Below are positions 21,428 to 32,884 of a stretch of 64,000 nt of DNA, piece by piece. The position numbers and the translations under genes are program-made. Within the stretch, counting starts at the first letter, position 1. Every line of letters begins with the position of its first letter. The notes under the pieces are model-generated. The model saw only the letters and a program-made list of their open reading frames with translations. It was not told the DNA's origin and did not search any database. Source of the DNA: Peltaster fructicola (Eukaryota; Ascomycota; Dothideomycetes); assembly GCA_001592805.2 (NCBI GenBank), contig CP051139.1:2294001-2358000 (forward strand), written 5' to 3'.

Positions 21428-22271
21428 ATGCATACCACACAGATCATCAATCTGCTCATGGCATCCCTATGCCTGGTGTCTGCAGCTCCAGCTCCAGCTG
21501 CTGAGATACCAAGGACAAGCCCAATGGACAAGAGGACACCCGAAGGCAGCTGGTGGCAGAAATCGGAGTGGCACACATCATTCATCGACTTCACGAGACG
21601 TCGTGCTGACCCTCAGTCGGTTGTCGGCAAATGTGATATGCAGAGTGCAAAGATGCCAACTGGTAAGCTCACCGCCAATACCACCACCATCGTTCGATGC
21701 TAACCTTGCTGTAGCTGCTGGTCTACCACCACCCTCTGCAGGACTCTACCTATCACACGTCGCGGTCGGACGTGGCACACAGAACTACACTTGTGCGAAC
21801 TCGAGTGCAACTCCTGCTGCAATTGGAGCCCTGGCCACTCTGTACAATGTCTCATGCGTTGCTGCCGATACGCCAGTCCTTCTCGACAGACTACCAGTTG
21901 TTGCACTGAACTTGCCGACACCTTCTAGCTCCGACAGCGCTGCCAACGTCGATATGAGTGGGCACCACTACTTTATCGACCTAACAACGGCATACTTCAA
22001 CCTCAAGACTGATGCTCATGACTACGGAGGTGGCGCTTTCAAGAAGGTCAACTCCACCGCAGCGCCGTCTGATGCAGCAGCAGGTCAAGAAGGCAGCGGC
22101 GACGGTGCAGTGGCATGGTTGAAGCTCATTGCCAAGGATCCCAAGACACAGAGCATGCAGGAGGTGTATCGTGTCAACACTGCTGGGGGCAATCCTCCCA
22201 AAACTTGCGAGGGCCAGGACAAGTCCTTCGAGGTGCAATACTCTGCTGAGTACTGGATCTGGTCAAAGTGA
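21428..22271 (+). CDS. Secreted DUF3455-like protein
   Basis: Exons 21428-21662 and 21715-22271, with a 52-bp intron (GTAAGC to CTGTAG, branch GCTAAC), give 263 residues. A signal peptide is clear: MHTTQIINLLMASLCLVSAAPAPA. The mature part has the pattern LPPPSAGLYLSHVAVGRGTQNYTC, then YNVSC, then GHHYFIDLTTAYFNLK, and ends CEGQDKSFEVQYSAEYWIW. This looks like the fungal and bacterial DUF3455 group (LSHVAVGRGTQNYTC), extracellular proteins of unknown function. Several NxT/S sequons fit secretion. The short segment between signal peptide and domain contains a dibasic KR site (MDKR) that could be a Kex2 cleavage point. Confidence 0.78.
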
Positions 22272-23168
22272 TGCCTTTGTTGGAAAAAGCTTTAGCGGCA
22301 TTGCATGGAGTTCTTGGAGTTGTGATGATTGTATTGCCAGTGTTGACACTGGATGATGTGGATATGAAGTGCCGTACAACGATCTATCACGATAGATAGT
22401 AATACAATCAGTACTGCTGCTGCTGCAGTAAGACTATTCACAAACTAATCCTGTTCCCAGCCATTGTATGCATGCCGGACCTTAAAATGCACCGATGCCC
22501 TACTTTTTGTACCATGTACAGTGTTTGCAGGCAAGCTTGCCCTCTCCCGACGCTTCCGACTCAGCATACTTAATTCATGCGTCGCGTGCTCAACTTCTCC
22601 TCTCTTTTCTACCCACGCCCTTTCGTGTCTCAATCCGACACGAGCGCCGCGGCGCCGTCAGACGAGATGCTTGCCTGACACCTTGTTTTTGACTTAGTGA
22701 CTCGTCAGCCGCCACCGGTCATTACATGTACCCGTCGAATCACGCAACCAGCAAGTATTGATCTTCGATCATATGCACAAATCGGTCCTGTATAGGATTC
22801 AATGCACCAAGAGGAGTCATGATAACGTTCGAAGCGATACGAGAGCAAGGTGCAGATGCTTCCGTCATACGGACGGCTCTGCAGCACTCGTTGGCGCACG
22901 TGTGGAGACGCTGGTGATCTATGGCGGGCGCAGCATCTCAGTCGGCCGCAACACGAATTCTTCTAGAACGATACAGCCAGACAGTATCGCTACAGCCAAG
23001 GGTACTGCTGATCTACCCGTATGCACGCGCGGTAAGTATGCATCTCCTCCTTCAGCTACTGCGTTACGCAATGTCGTGTTGTCCATGCTGTCCGTCGTCT
23101 AAGCCTGCGAATCCTACGGCTATCATTGCACAAGGCTGTGTGCCTCACCCATCCCTTCCTCTACATTT
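22272..23168. other. Intergenic region of about 0.9 kb upstream of DNF3
   Basis: It contains a short CTG/CTGCTG run near 22413-22426 and otherwise no recognisable element. Because the N-terminus of DNF3 is poorly conserved, an additional short DNF3 5' exon could be hidden at its right end. Confidence 0.4.
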
Positions 23169-26100
23169 ATGACAAGTCGGCTCGAGCGCTTCACCGAACA
23201 TGGTAGTAAGATGACTGGTGTGGCTTCTGCAGAGACTTTGGCAGTGTCGAGCAACGAAAAGCACACCACTTGGCACTCACTCCAGCTTGGTCTGCAAGAA
23301 GCGCGCGTGCAACATCGCAAAGGACAACTTCTACCATGGCTACAGACACATCTCGTGCCACAGTGGCCGTTCAGTAGATGCACCAGACGTGCGGATGGAG
23401 GACATCGTCACATACCAATTCGAGCTCAGTATGAGCCAGCACTCATTGACGAGAGGAGTGGACGACCATACATTTCAAATGACATAAGGACTTCACGATA
23501 CACGATTTACGACTTTATACCCAAGCAAATTGTCTTCCAGGCAACACGATTGAGCAACTTTTATTTCATTGTCATCGGCATTCCACAAGCTATACCGGGA
23601 TTCAGTACTACCGGCAACTTTACCACCATTCTGCCGCTCCTCTTCTTCATGCTCCTGACCATACTCAAGGAAGGCTATGACGATCTCCGCCGGCACAGAC
23701 TGGACGAGAAAGAGAACAGAACATTGGCCACAAGATATCGATCCAGAAGAGCTTGTCAGAGACCGTGTACGTCCAGAGGACGGTATCAAGAGAAGTCGAG
23801 CACGGATGCATCACTCTGGGGAAGCATACAATGGCGACATCTGAGTGTCGGAGACATCGTCAAGGTCCAGCGCGACGAAGACTTCCCTGCAGATGTGGTT
23901 CTCTTGCAGACCGATACGAGCGACCACACTGCATATATCGAGACCATGGCGCTTGATGGAGAGACTAATCTCAAGCCACGGCAGGCTCCAGTCGTCTTAC
24001 ACGACTACGACAACCTGAACGACCTTTTCGCGAAGTCCTGTACAGTCACTGCAGAGCAGCCAAACCGGGACCTATACAATTTTGATGGAAAAATAACATT
24101 ACATGGCAAGGACTCTCCTCTCACCTCGCAGGAGGTCATCTATCGTGGCAGCACACTTAGGAACAGCCGATACGCTATTGGCCTGATCATCAATACGGGA
24201 GAAGAATGCAAAAGTCGCATGAATGCCAACCATCATCCGCAAGCGAAGAAGCCAAGGCTCGAGCGATATGCGAATCAGATCGTCCTCACCCTCATAGTCT
24301 ATGTCATCCTACTGTCCATGGGATGTTCAGTGGGCTACTTGCTTTTCCAACGGACGACAGAACGACAATCTTTCTATTTGCAGGATGCAGACGTACCCTT
24401 CAAGCAGATCATCATCGGATTCGGCATCATGTTCAACAATGTCATACCTCTGGCACTATATGTCAGTCTGGAGATCGTCAAGATTGGTCAAATGATCTTG
24501 GTGAGCTCGGATCTTGAGATGTACGACACGCAGAACGATGAGCCGATGCGTTGCAACACGAACACCATTCTCGAGAACCTTGGCCAAGTCGGCTTCGTGC
24601 TGAGTGACAAGACTGGTACCCTCACACAGAATGTCATGAGGTTCAAGGGCATCAGTGTTGGCGGCTATGCTTGGAGTCATTCAGGAACGAGCTCCACAGC
24701 TGACACAGCTTTCGATGGCCAACAAGACGCAGCTACCAAAAAAGATGCAAGCATTGGAGTTCGCAGGGTCGAGACTGTTCAGTCGTTCGAGGAAGTTCCA
24801 GATGACTGCTTCGCGGCCTTCAAGCGACGATCAGAGCTTTATGGCTCGACGAAGGATCTGCTCGATCGTATGCAGGTCCAGCCTTCCTCTGAGTTTAGCA
24901 CACATGCCCATAACTTTATGTTAGCCATGGCCGTTTGCAACACGTGTCTGCCAGAATCTAGCGACAGCCCTCGAATTGGATATCAAGCAGCGTCGCCAGA
25001 CGAGCTTGCCCTGGCAGACGCTGCGCAAGACCTTGGATTCACACTCCGCAAGCGTGGGACCAAGTCACTCTTGGTGCGTCTTTCATCGGAGCAGCATAGC
25101 GGCACAGATCTCGAGTACGAGATCCTGAATATTATCGAATTCAGCAGCAAACGAAAGCGCATGTCGGTCGTCTTACGATGTCCTGATGACAGGATCTGGC
25201 TCATCTGCAAAGGCGCCGACAATGTCATGATACCGCGGTTGCAGCATGCGAAGCTGGCGGGCGAAAAGGCTCGCGAGGTCAAAAGCAACAGCGATTGGGA
25301 GCGTCAGCGAAAACGTAAGAGCATGCAAGCTCCGTGGGATCGGCCAAGCGTCACCATTGAACGTATAAGACACTCACTCGATCCTGGTGTAGCCAGTCCT
25401 CACTCGGTACGATCACCTGTGCCACACTACCTTTCCACGGCATTGCAGGCTCTGGACGACGCCGATGTTTACAGCCACTGTTTTCAGCATATCGAGAATT
25501 TCGCTGTCGATGGCTTGCGTACCTTGTTATATGCCCACAAGTATCTCGCGGCTGCCGAGTATGACGCATGGCAGAAGCGATATCGAGACGCAAGCACGTC
25601 CTTGAAAGACCGACAATCCCACATCGAAACGGTCGCAGAGGAGCTCGAGCAATCAATGAGTCTCCTTGGCGCAACAGCGATTGAGGATAAACTACAGACC
25701 GGAGTGCCTGAGACAATTGAGAAGCTCAGAAGAGCACGAATTCGTGTCTGGATGCTCACTGGTGATAAGCGAGAGACAGCCATCAATATCGCGCACTCCG
25801 CCAGAATCTGTCGACCGGAGTCGGATGTGCTGATCCTTGACGCGGCAAAAGGTGACCTCGAAGCACAGCTACAGAATGTTGTCCAGGAAGTGCTTGTGCA
25901 ACGGAATGATAGCGTTGTGGTTATCGATGGCCACACGCTGTCGGTCATTGAAGCCTCAAAGGACTTGATAAAGCTCTTCTTCTCAATCACTCCAGAGATC
26001 GGCTCTGTGATATGTTGTCGAGCGTCTCCAGCGCAGAAAGCATTCATTGTCGAGGCCATCCAGGAATGCGTACCAAAAGCTCTCACGCTTGCCATCGGCG

Positions 26101-27102
26101 ATGGTGCCAACGACATTGCCATGATCCAAACTGCCCATGTCGGCGTGGGCATATCTGGTAAAGAAGGATTGCAAGCAGCTCGTGTTGCAGATTACAGCAT
26201 TGCACAGTTCTCCTTCCTACAGAGACTACTTCTTGTCCATGGACGATGGAACTACGTTCGCACAGCAAAGTTCGTGCTTTGGACGTTTTGGAAGGAAATG
26301 TTCTTCTACATGATGCAAGCGCTCTATCAGCAGTATACTGGCTATTCTGGTTCGTCACTCTACGAGAACTGGTCACTCACCGCACTTAACACACTCTTCA
26401 CATCCCTATGTGTCATCCTGCCTGGCATTCTGGAGCAGGACCTTCGTGCAGAGACACTGCTGACCATTCCTGAGCTCTACATATATGGTCAGACGAATCA
26501 AGGTCTTAACTTGATCGGCTATCTGATGTGGATGGGAGGCGCTGCTATCGAAGGCCTTATCGTATGGTACCTCCCATGGCACATGTATGGCAACGGCAGT
26601 GTCACAAGTGACAATGGTGCTTTCGCTCTGGGCGATCTGATGTTCTCGTTGGCGATCGTCTGGACCAACTGGAAGCTCCTGTAGGTCTGCGCACTTCTGA
26701 CCTTGAACAAGCTGACACATGCACAGGCTCATCGAAACACACTCCAAAACCAAAATAGTCGTCTATGGCTTCGTCATCACAGTCGCTGGATGGTGGATAT
26801 GGAACGTGTTCCTTGCAGGCGTCTACACAAGCAACCTCAGTCCTTTCGACGTTAAGAATGGTCTGTTTCAGACATTCGGCAAAGATCCCAACTGGTGGCT
26901 TACGTTTCTTGTCACTTTGGTTGTTCTTGCACTACTGGACCTATCTGTTAAGGCTATGCGAAGACTGCTTATCGTAAATGGCTACTGGCCATTATGGAAG
27001 CGCAGGACTGAGACACGCGCCCAGCAGCGAGAACTAGAAGCCTGGCAAGAGCTAGAGCAACAACCAGGCATCATTGAGAGGCTGGGCGAGCGTGCATACT
27101 GA
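23169..27102 (+). CDS. DNF3: P4-type phospholipid flippase, Dnf3 type
   Basis: Exons 23169-26680 and 26727-27102 (intron 46 bp) give 1295 residues. P4-ATPase marks in order: the N-terminal LIDERSGRPYISNDIRTSRYT, the A-domain DGET near residue 262, the Dnf3-like GEECKSRMNANHHPQAKKP, the phosphorylation motif DKTGTLTQ near 479, KGADNVMIPRL, LTGDKRETAINIAHSA, and the hinge GDGANDIAMIQTAHVGVG near 976, followed by the C-terminal membrane segments. TM4 reads IPLALYVSLE where many flippases have IPISLYVS. Such pumps move phospholipid or lysophospholipid to the cytosolic leaflet of Golgi or plasma membrane. The start is uncertain: the first 75 residues have little family character, and two stretches look more coding-like in another frame. 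Its stop is 12 bp from that of the next gene. Confidence 0.9.
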
Positions 27103-27114
27103 TGATGTCTGGTG

Positions 27115-27654
27115 TTATTTCGCTTTGGCGGCCATTGAGGCGGAATCCTGCATGTTGTTAGCATGACCGTATAGCGCGGCGCAAGAGCATAAGTCACCAG
27201 ATAAACCTGATAGAAGTCCATCTTCAGTTCGCCGTTCTGTTCGACGAAGTGAGCTCGGGCAGCCCATTCCACGCCACTCGCCTTCTTGCCGTCCTTGAGA
27301 GAGTAGTCCACTGTGCCATAAAGCATTACGTCCTCACTGCCAGGTCCGAATGCGAAGATCCGGGTAGGTTTGTGCGATCTTGAAGACACTGAGGCCCACA
27401 TAGCATGACGCTTTTGTACTATTGCTGCTCAACTGTCAGGATCGATGGCTCTTCTTGGAGCACGCAAGCTATGCACCTGAATGTCCTTTGACCTCATCAG
27501 CGATCATGACGAGTGTGCCATCCTTGGTGAAGTGCTCAGCATATGCTTCGTGAGCTTCGCCTGTGTCGGAGGTGCGGTAGAATGACTCGAAGAACTTCTG
27601 GATGGCAGGGCTGACCGAGCCGTCAGCCGGCACTGAAGCAGCGTATTGAGACAT
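27115..27654 (-). CDS. NTF2/SnoaL-like domain protein
   Basis: Exons on the minus strand are 27654-27477, 27424-27198 and 27147-27115, with introns of 52 and 50 bp, giving 145 residues. The frame closes cleanly across both junctions (KGHS/AIVQKRHAMW and DFYQVYL/DSASMAAKAK). The sequence reads IQKFFESFYRTSDTGEAHEAYAEHFTKDGTLVMI, then RTHKPTRIF-like (RSHKPTRIFAFGPG), VMLYGTVDYSLKDGK, EWAARAHFVEQNGELKMDFYQVY. That is the cone fold of small SnoaL-like proteins common in filamentous fungi. No catalytic assignment is possible. A minus-strand TATA-like CTTATAAGC lies near 27710. It is tail to tail with DNF3. Confidence 0.82.
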
Positions 27655-28184
27655 GGATGCGACACGTTGAGGTTGATAGATAGCTCGATGCTGCTTGACT
27701 TACGTGTGCTTATAAGTACTGACGTTGTGGTCACTGCAGAGACCGAGGTCGGTAGTGTTGTCAGTGAGTCGTCATCCTTCCTTAAGACAACGCGCCTCAG
27801 TGCCCATTTTGGCGGTCAAGTTCGATGTGGTTGCATGCTGGCTCATATGCTGACAGACTTGACTTCTCGTCTCGTAGGCCTGAGCATTGTAAGTGAGCAG
27901 AGTCGCTGTCCGGCTCGGAGCAGAACAGAGGCGTGTGCTGCTGTGTGGTCTGCGTCCATCAGATTTCCTGATTTGCGATTGGCTGACAAGCTTGGACCAT
28001 CCAACAGCTTTGTTTGTTTATCTGCGTCACCGACTGAGCACTACAATTCTACATCACATGCGTTACATCACTGCACAGTCGATCTGCGCCATCCTGCACG
28101 CTTGAGATCGTGGATCCCTTGGAGAGTCTCGACCTGTTCCATTCCTCAAAAGCATTGTGCATGCGCACACGCTGAACAGCAATC
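27655..28184. promoter_or_regulatory. Divergent promoter region, NTF2-like gene and CDK/KEN-box gene
   Basis: 530 bp between divergent start codons. An inverted CCAAT box (GCGATTGGCT) lies at about 27975-27984, and a TATA-like element for the leftward gene near 27710. No gene is seen inside. Confidence 0.4.
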
Positions 28185-30622
28185 ATGGCGCGTCGATCTG
28201 CGAGAATCAGCAGTCGCACTTCATCTACACCACAAGTGAGTTCATAAGACGCCATCTCAGCATCGACAAACACTGACAAGAACCTCAGCCTACAACGCGA
28301 ACCTCGTTGTCATATGACCCTTTCGTTCATGGTCCTCGCACCGTCCCAGCTAAGCTCACCTCGTTGCAGGAGAGCGATGAGATGCCAGGCAGCTTTCCAA
28401 TGTCTCCGAGCGTGAGCATCTTTGAACAACCATCAAAGCGCCAACGAACCTCGATCGGCACTCCTACACGAGCAAGCGCCATTGTACCTGCCAGGGAAGA
28501 GATGCACCCGCAAGCTACACACCAGTCCACAGTCAAAGCAAACGAGGAAGCCCGCTGGCTTGGCTTCACTGCCATGCCAGCGCATACTGATGCGGCAACC
28601 AAGGATGCTAGGGTCTCATTCGGAGTTGCGACACCCAGTAAGAGCAAGCAAAGTGAGGCAATGGTACACACACCTAGCTTCAAGTTCACATTTCAGCGCG
28701 AGCAATCGCTTGAGCTTAGCCCAGCTGCAAAATCACTTATGCAAGAGAAGCGCGCCGAGGCAGCACGGATCAAAGAGCAGATGAAAGGCAGCGGAGAAGC
28801 CACAGAGAGCGTTGCGGACGCCTTGAGTCGCAAGATCGCCACTCCGAAGAGTCAACGAACTCGTTTCAGCGATGTGCACAGCGCACAGTTCCAGAAGATG
28901 GATTCAATCGCCGGTCATGCTTCTGCCTACCGGAAGGATCCTCAGCGTCTGCAGACCATCCAGTCTCCTTCACGAGGCACGCCTGCTTCACCTGCCGCTG
29001 CTGCATTGAAGCGCAGCCCATCGAAGACAAGTCTACTTGCGACTCCTTCTAAAATTGCCCAGACAGCTGGCGCCAAGCGAAAGGCCGACGTGCAGCTCAC
29101 CAAGACAGCCTCTGAGCACGCACAATCCAGCTCTGATCAGGAATCTGCTTCTCCTCGCAAGCGTGTCAAGTGTGTCGAATCAACGACAACCGCGCACACC
29201 GTCCAGTCGAGCGTAGCCGCTGCAAGTGCACTTAAGCTCGAGCACATCACTACGCCAACAAAGTCATCACTCGCCCGTGCCGGAAGCATCAAGTCTACTA
29301 AGGAATCGAGGATTCCCGGCCCAGCTGCCTTGAGCACGCCAACCAAGAGCACATCAACACAGTCGACTGAGAAGCCCGCAGCATCACTTCGATCCAAGAC
29401 ACCTATCAAGGCTGCGATCGGATTGACTGCGCCTTCAGCTACAGCGGCGTCCAAGACTTCTTTGCTGTCCCGTTCGCCGATTCGACCACACGTTCCCACT
29501 GTGCAGGAACTCATCCATCGTTCACCTGCAAAGAACACAGTCCCTCTCCATCAGGACACGACCACTGTAGAGCCTGTGCCCCGTACACCACTTCCGTCAC
29601 AAAGCCCCTCACGGCCTGTAGTTGAGAAAAATCCCTTCAAGACTGCTTCGCCTCTTACAAATTCGAATCAAGCAGGCACTTCCAGTCTGCTCGGTCGATT
29701 CGGCCTCTTACGTTCAACACCAGTCAAGTCCATTCTTCGCTCACCACAGCGACTCTACTCAGACGACCCAGCAAAGGTAGCCGCTGGCACACACCTTGCT
29801 ACACCACCACAACTTACGGGTCGTTCTGGTAGAAAGGTTCCCGCCACAGCTCCAGTGCGCAAGCACGTAGACTTCTCTTCGTCAACGAAGGCGCGTGAGG
29901 CCACGAAGCAAGCCAGTATCAGTCCCTCAACCAGCGCAACACAGACTCGAGTTGCACCAATCTCTGAGAAGGAGAGCACTTCCAGCAGCATCACATATCC
30001 TTCTCTTGACGACTTCAAGCAGGATGACTCTCTTTCTGTGCAGAAGCGCCGACAGTCTTCTGGACCTAGCGACTTCACCTTCCGCGCTGGCAGCGAAATA
30101 GTATTTGCGCCATCATCAACTCCCACTAAGACTTGTATCACCCCTCGTGCTACTTCAGCTTACACCATCCGCTATGTTGCTCCGGAATCTGAACTCCCTG
30201 CTGTGACAAACACTGTCAACGCCACTAAGCAGCGCAAGATTCGCTTCGAGAACGCTGTGTCTGTCGCTCAAACCAATGCGAGCCCAACAACCACACTTGG
30301 TAGCAAGAAGCGCAAGTTCGACTTCGAGAACAATGTTGCAGAGAAGGATGCCAGCTGTGAGAACAAGGAGAATCACCCAACAGAGATTACTGATGACAAC
30401 GATCGGCCGGTGAAGCGACTCAAGGCCGGAGCAAGTCCGCACGCACTTACTCACGGAGCACAGAAGGCTCAAGCTGTCAGTGAGGTGAAGAAGCGCACAA
30501 CTCTTGGCGTGAAGCCCAAGTCTGCCATCGGCAAAGCTCCGGAAAAGTCCCAGAAGAAGCCAGGTACAACGATTAGCATGGCACGATTGGCTGCTCTAGC
30601 ACAGCCAAAGAAGCGTGGCTGA
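28185..30622 (+). CDS. CDK-site-rich, KEN-box nuclear protein, possibly spindle-associated
   Basis: Exons 28185-28235 and 28289-30622 (intron 53 bp) give 794 residues. The start MARRSARISSRT is very basic. Residues about 145-225 are the ordered part: SPAAKSLMQEKRAEAARIKEQM, then RKIATPKSQRTRFSDVH, then AQFQKMDSIAGHASAYR. The middle 450 residues are disordered and carry ten S/T-P-x-K sites and one S-P-x-R. A KEN box (NKENHP) lies near residue 710, and the C-terminus is basic (ARLAALAQPKKRG). The composition and motifs fit a nuclear protein phosphorylated by CDK and degraded through APC/C. The segment around F-SDVH-x3-F-x-KMDSI recalls the helical motif of NuSAP-type spindle proteins, but that is memory of a short pattern, not a database hit. 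Confidence 0.75.
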
Positions 30623-30887
30623 GCTACAGTGTTACTGGTTCAAGCATTCGCGAAGCACAGATTTCACTACGAAGGTCACTTCCCACCCAGTCAGGCGTTG
30701 GTGTGTCAAGGAATGGTGTTGAGCATGTACAGTATCTGCATAAGCTTGGGCGGCTCGCAGCTGTGTCCTTTCATAGTATGGGGTGTTCACTCTTTAACTC
30801 CCTCATCGTCCATATCTGATAAATGGACTCTGCCAGAAATCATACTTCTCCAGTGTGTGCACCATCAAAGTCTTTGTATATTGATGG

Positions 30888-32528
30888 TCAAAGGAAGACC
30901 GGCAAGACGCAACCTTCGTACAGCTTCTTGACCGGAACCTGGTGGTATTAGCAGCCGTCATGTCGATCCCGTGAGTGAAACTTACAAAGTCCATCTTGTG
31001 GTTGTCCTTGAACCAACAGACATCGTAAGAGCACCCCTCCTTGAACCGACAGTGATGACCAAAGGTACAGTCAAAGTCTCGACAGCGAGAACCACTGCCG
31101 CAAGGCAAGCCACGAGCTTTGGCTCGAAGAACGAGTAGCATGTCAGCAGACAGACGCTCCCCATGCATATGCGGACACTTCTTTTCACCCACAGGACACA
31201 CTCCCCGTAGATGGTAGTCGTTGCACATCTTTTGGTCCTCGGTGAGGTACTTGAATCGACGCTCAGCTGCTGTGCCAGGCTCTTCCAAGTCTGGGTCAAC
31301 CCGCTCATCCTTGCTGTTCAAGAGGATATAAGCTTTGCTCTGTGGCTTGTTCTTGCTGTTCAGGTTGCCTCCACCCTTGACAAGATTCTTGCCCACCGTG
31401 ATCCATGAAGTAGTCTCCTGATCACTGCTTGTAGAGTCGGTAGCTGATGCGGGTGGTGCGACTGCAGGTGCCGATGACACGACTGCGATAGCAGGTCGTG
31501 GAGATGGTCTAATGAACTCGATATTGCTGCTACCGCCATTCTTGCCGAGCGGACGCTCGGGTAGATTGGTGCTGCGAAAGACGGCAGGGATGCCGATTCT
31601 TTCAAAGTTGAGTCTGATGAAGCCGGGCTCCGCTGGTCGGGTCTCGATAAGAGTGATCTTCATAGCCAAGTTTGGATCGGGCTTCAAGCTTTCGAGCGTG
31701 GTGAGGTAGCCATTATCGCTGCATGGTCCAAAGTATACTTGCTTGCAGTACGATGCCGTGACGTTAGCGTGAAGAATCTCGCGGATTTTGTGATCTGCCC
31801 GTTCCTTTCCAGAGCCAACGTCAGTGAAGGTAAATAGCGGCTGTGAGACCCAGCCATGGCCAAAGTCAGTCAATTGGTCAAGTCGTGAGATGATATTGCA
31901 GGCGAGTAGCTTCTTCGCTAGCCCTTGCAGGCTGAGGACCAAGCTGACATTCAGCTGCCAGGAGTATGTGTTCATGTCCGGAAATTGTGCTCTAAGTTTC
32001 TCTCTGATATATGTCCGGACTTGAAAGGCGGCTTCTGCTCCACCGTCTCGGCCTTTAGCATACAGATTGTCGTTGAACTGGTGGTCGTCAGCATCGGACT
32101 CTGGTCAAGATCGCGTCACATACAAGAGCTCCATCGCCATCGAGGATGACCGCAATAGCGTGGCCTGCGTCCTAGTCAAAAGTCAGTCCTGCAGCTGGAA
32201 CAGTCAAGAGACCACATACTGAAATCGAAGTGGCACTTCGTAATGTGGTCTTGAGCTCAGCGACTTGATCCTGCCACATGCGACGAGCATATTTCTCGTT
32301 GTCGTGCTCTCGTCGAAGCTCCTCTAGCTCAATATTATGCGCTCGTTGACGTTCCAGCAGTTTGTCTTTCAGCTCCTCGTTCTCCGTAAGAATGCCAAGA
32401 AGCAGATCGTTACGAGCCTCGTCGGACTTGGTGAACTCCTTGAGTTTCTCACGGTAGTGCACACGTTCTAGTGCTTTCTCCATGGCGAATGCTTGTTGGA
32501 TGTGTAGGAGATTTGCTATCGGGGACAA
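30888..32528 (-). CDS. CCCH zinc-finger protein with N-terminal coiled coil
   Basis: Exons on the minus strand are 32528-32220, 32171-32124, 32077-30986 and 30938-30888, with introns of 48, 46 and 47 bp, all phase 0, giving 499 residues. Residues 15-90 form a charged coiled coil. The 16-codon second exon supplies AIAVILDGDGAL, which leads into FNDNLYAKGRDGG and LNVSLVLSLQGLAKKL: an alpha/beta NYN-like fold known from fungal CCCH proteins. A zinc finger follows near residue 402 (C-x8-C-x6-C-x3-H, CNDYHLRGVCPVGEKKCPHMH), then a second Cys/His cluster CGSGSRCRDFDCTFGHHCRF. RNA binding is likely. The ATG at 32483 is an alternative start. I could not assign a named orthologue. Confidence 0.82.
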
Positions 32529-32884
32529 GTTCGTGGAGTGGTTGCTATACAGAGGCTAAGGCTGCGAATTTGAGACTGATATGTTGTGAGGCAGTGAATC
32601 GGGCGCTAGGAGGGATGGTCGTTTACCTACGAGTGACACAAGAGACGGATGGCTGCATTAGCGAGACATTATGTTCTCGTGAATGGACGCGCGACCTGTT
32701 GGAAAGTGTATGGTGCTGCGTCAATTGCGCGTCTGCGTGTCGGCGGGACAGTGTGGCGCAGTTGCTGCCTCATGCAGGCGTGAGGTGCCTCTCTGCATAT
32801 GAAGACCGGGGTGGCCTCAACTTGCAGAACAACCGGTTGGTCGACACAATCTCGTCCGAAACACTACAGAAACGCGTGTCCTGG
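32529..32884. other. Intergenic region between the CCCH gene and HUT1
   Basis: 356 bp holding the promoter of the CCCH gene and the 3' end of HUT1, both transcribed leftward. Nothing else is recognised. Confidence 0.4.

Noticed and set aside
22409-22428. CTG-rich trinucleotide run
   Set aside because: Only four to five units in an intergenic gap; ordinary low complexity.
25484-26152. 222-codon minus-strand open frame
   Set aside because: Antisense shadow of the conserved DNF3 core.
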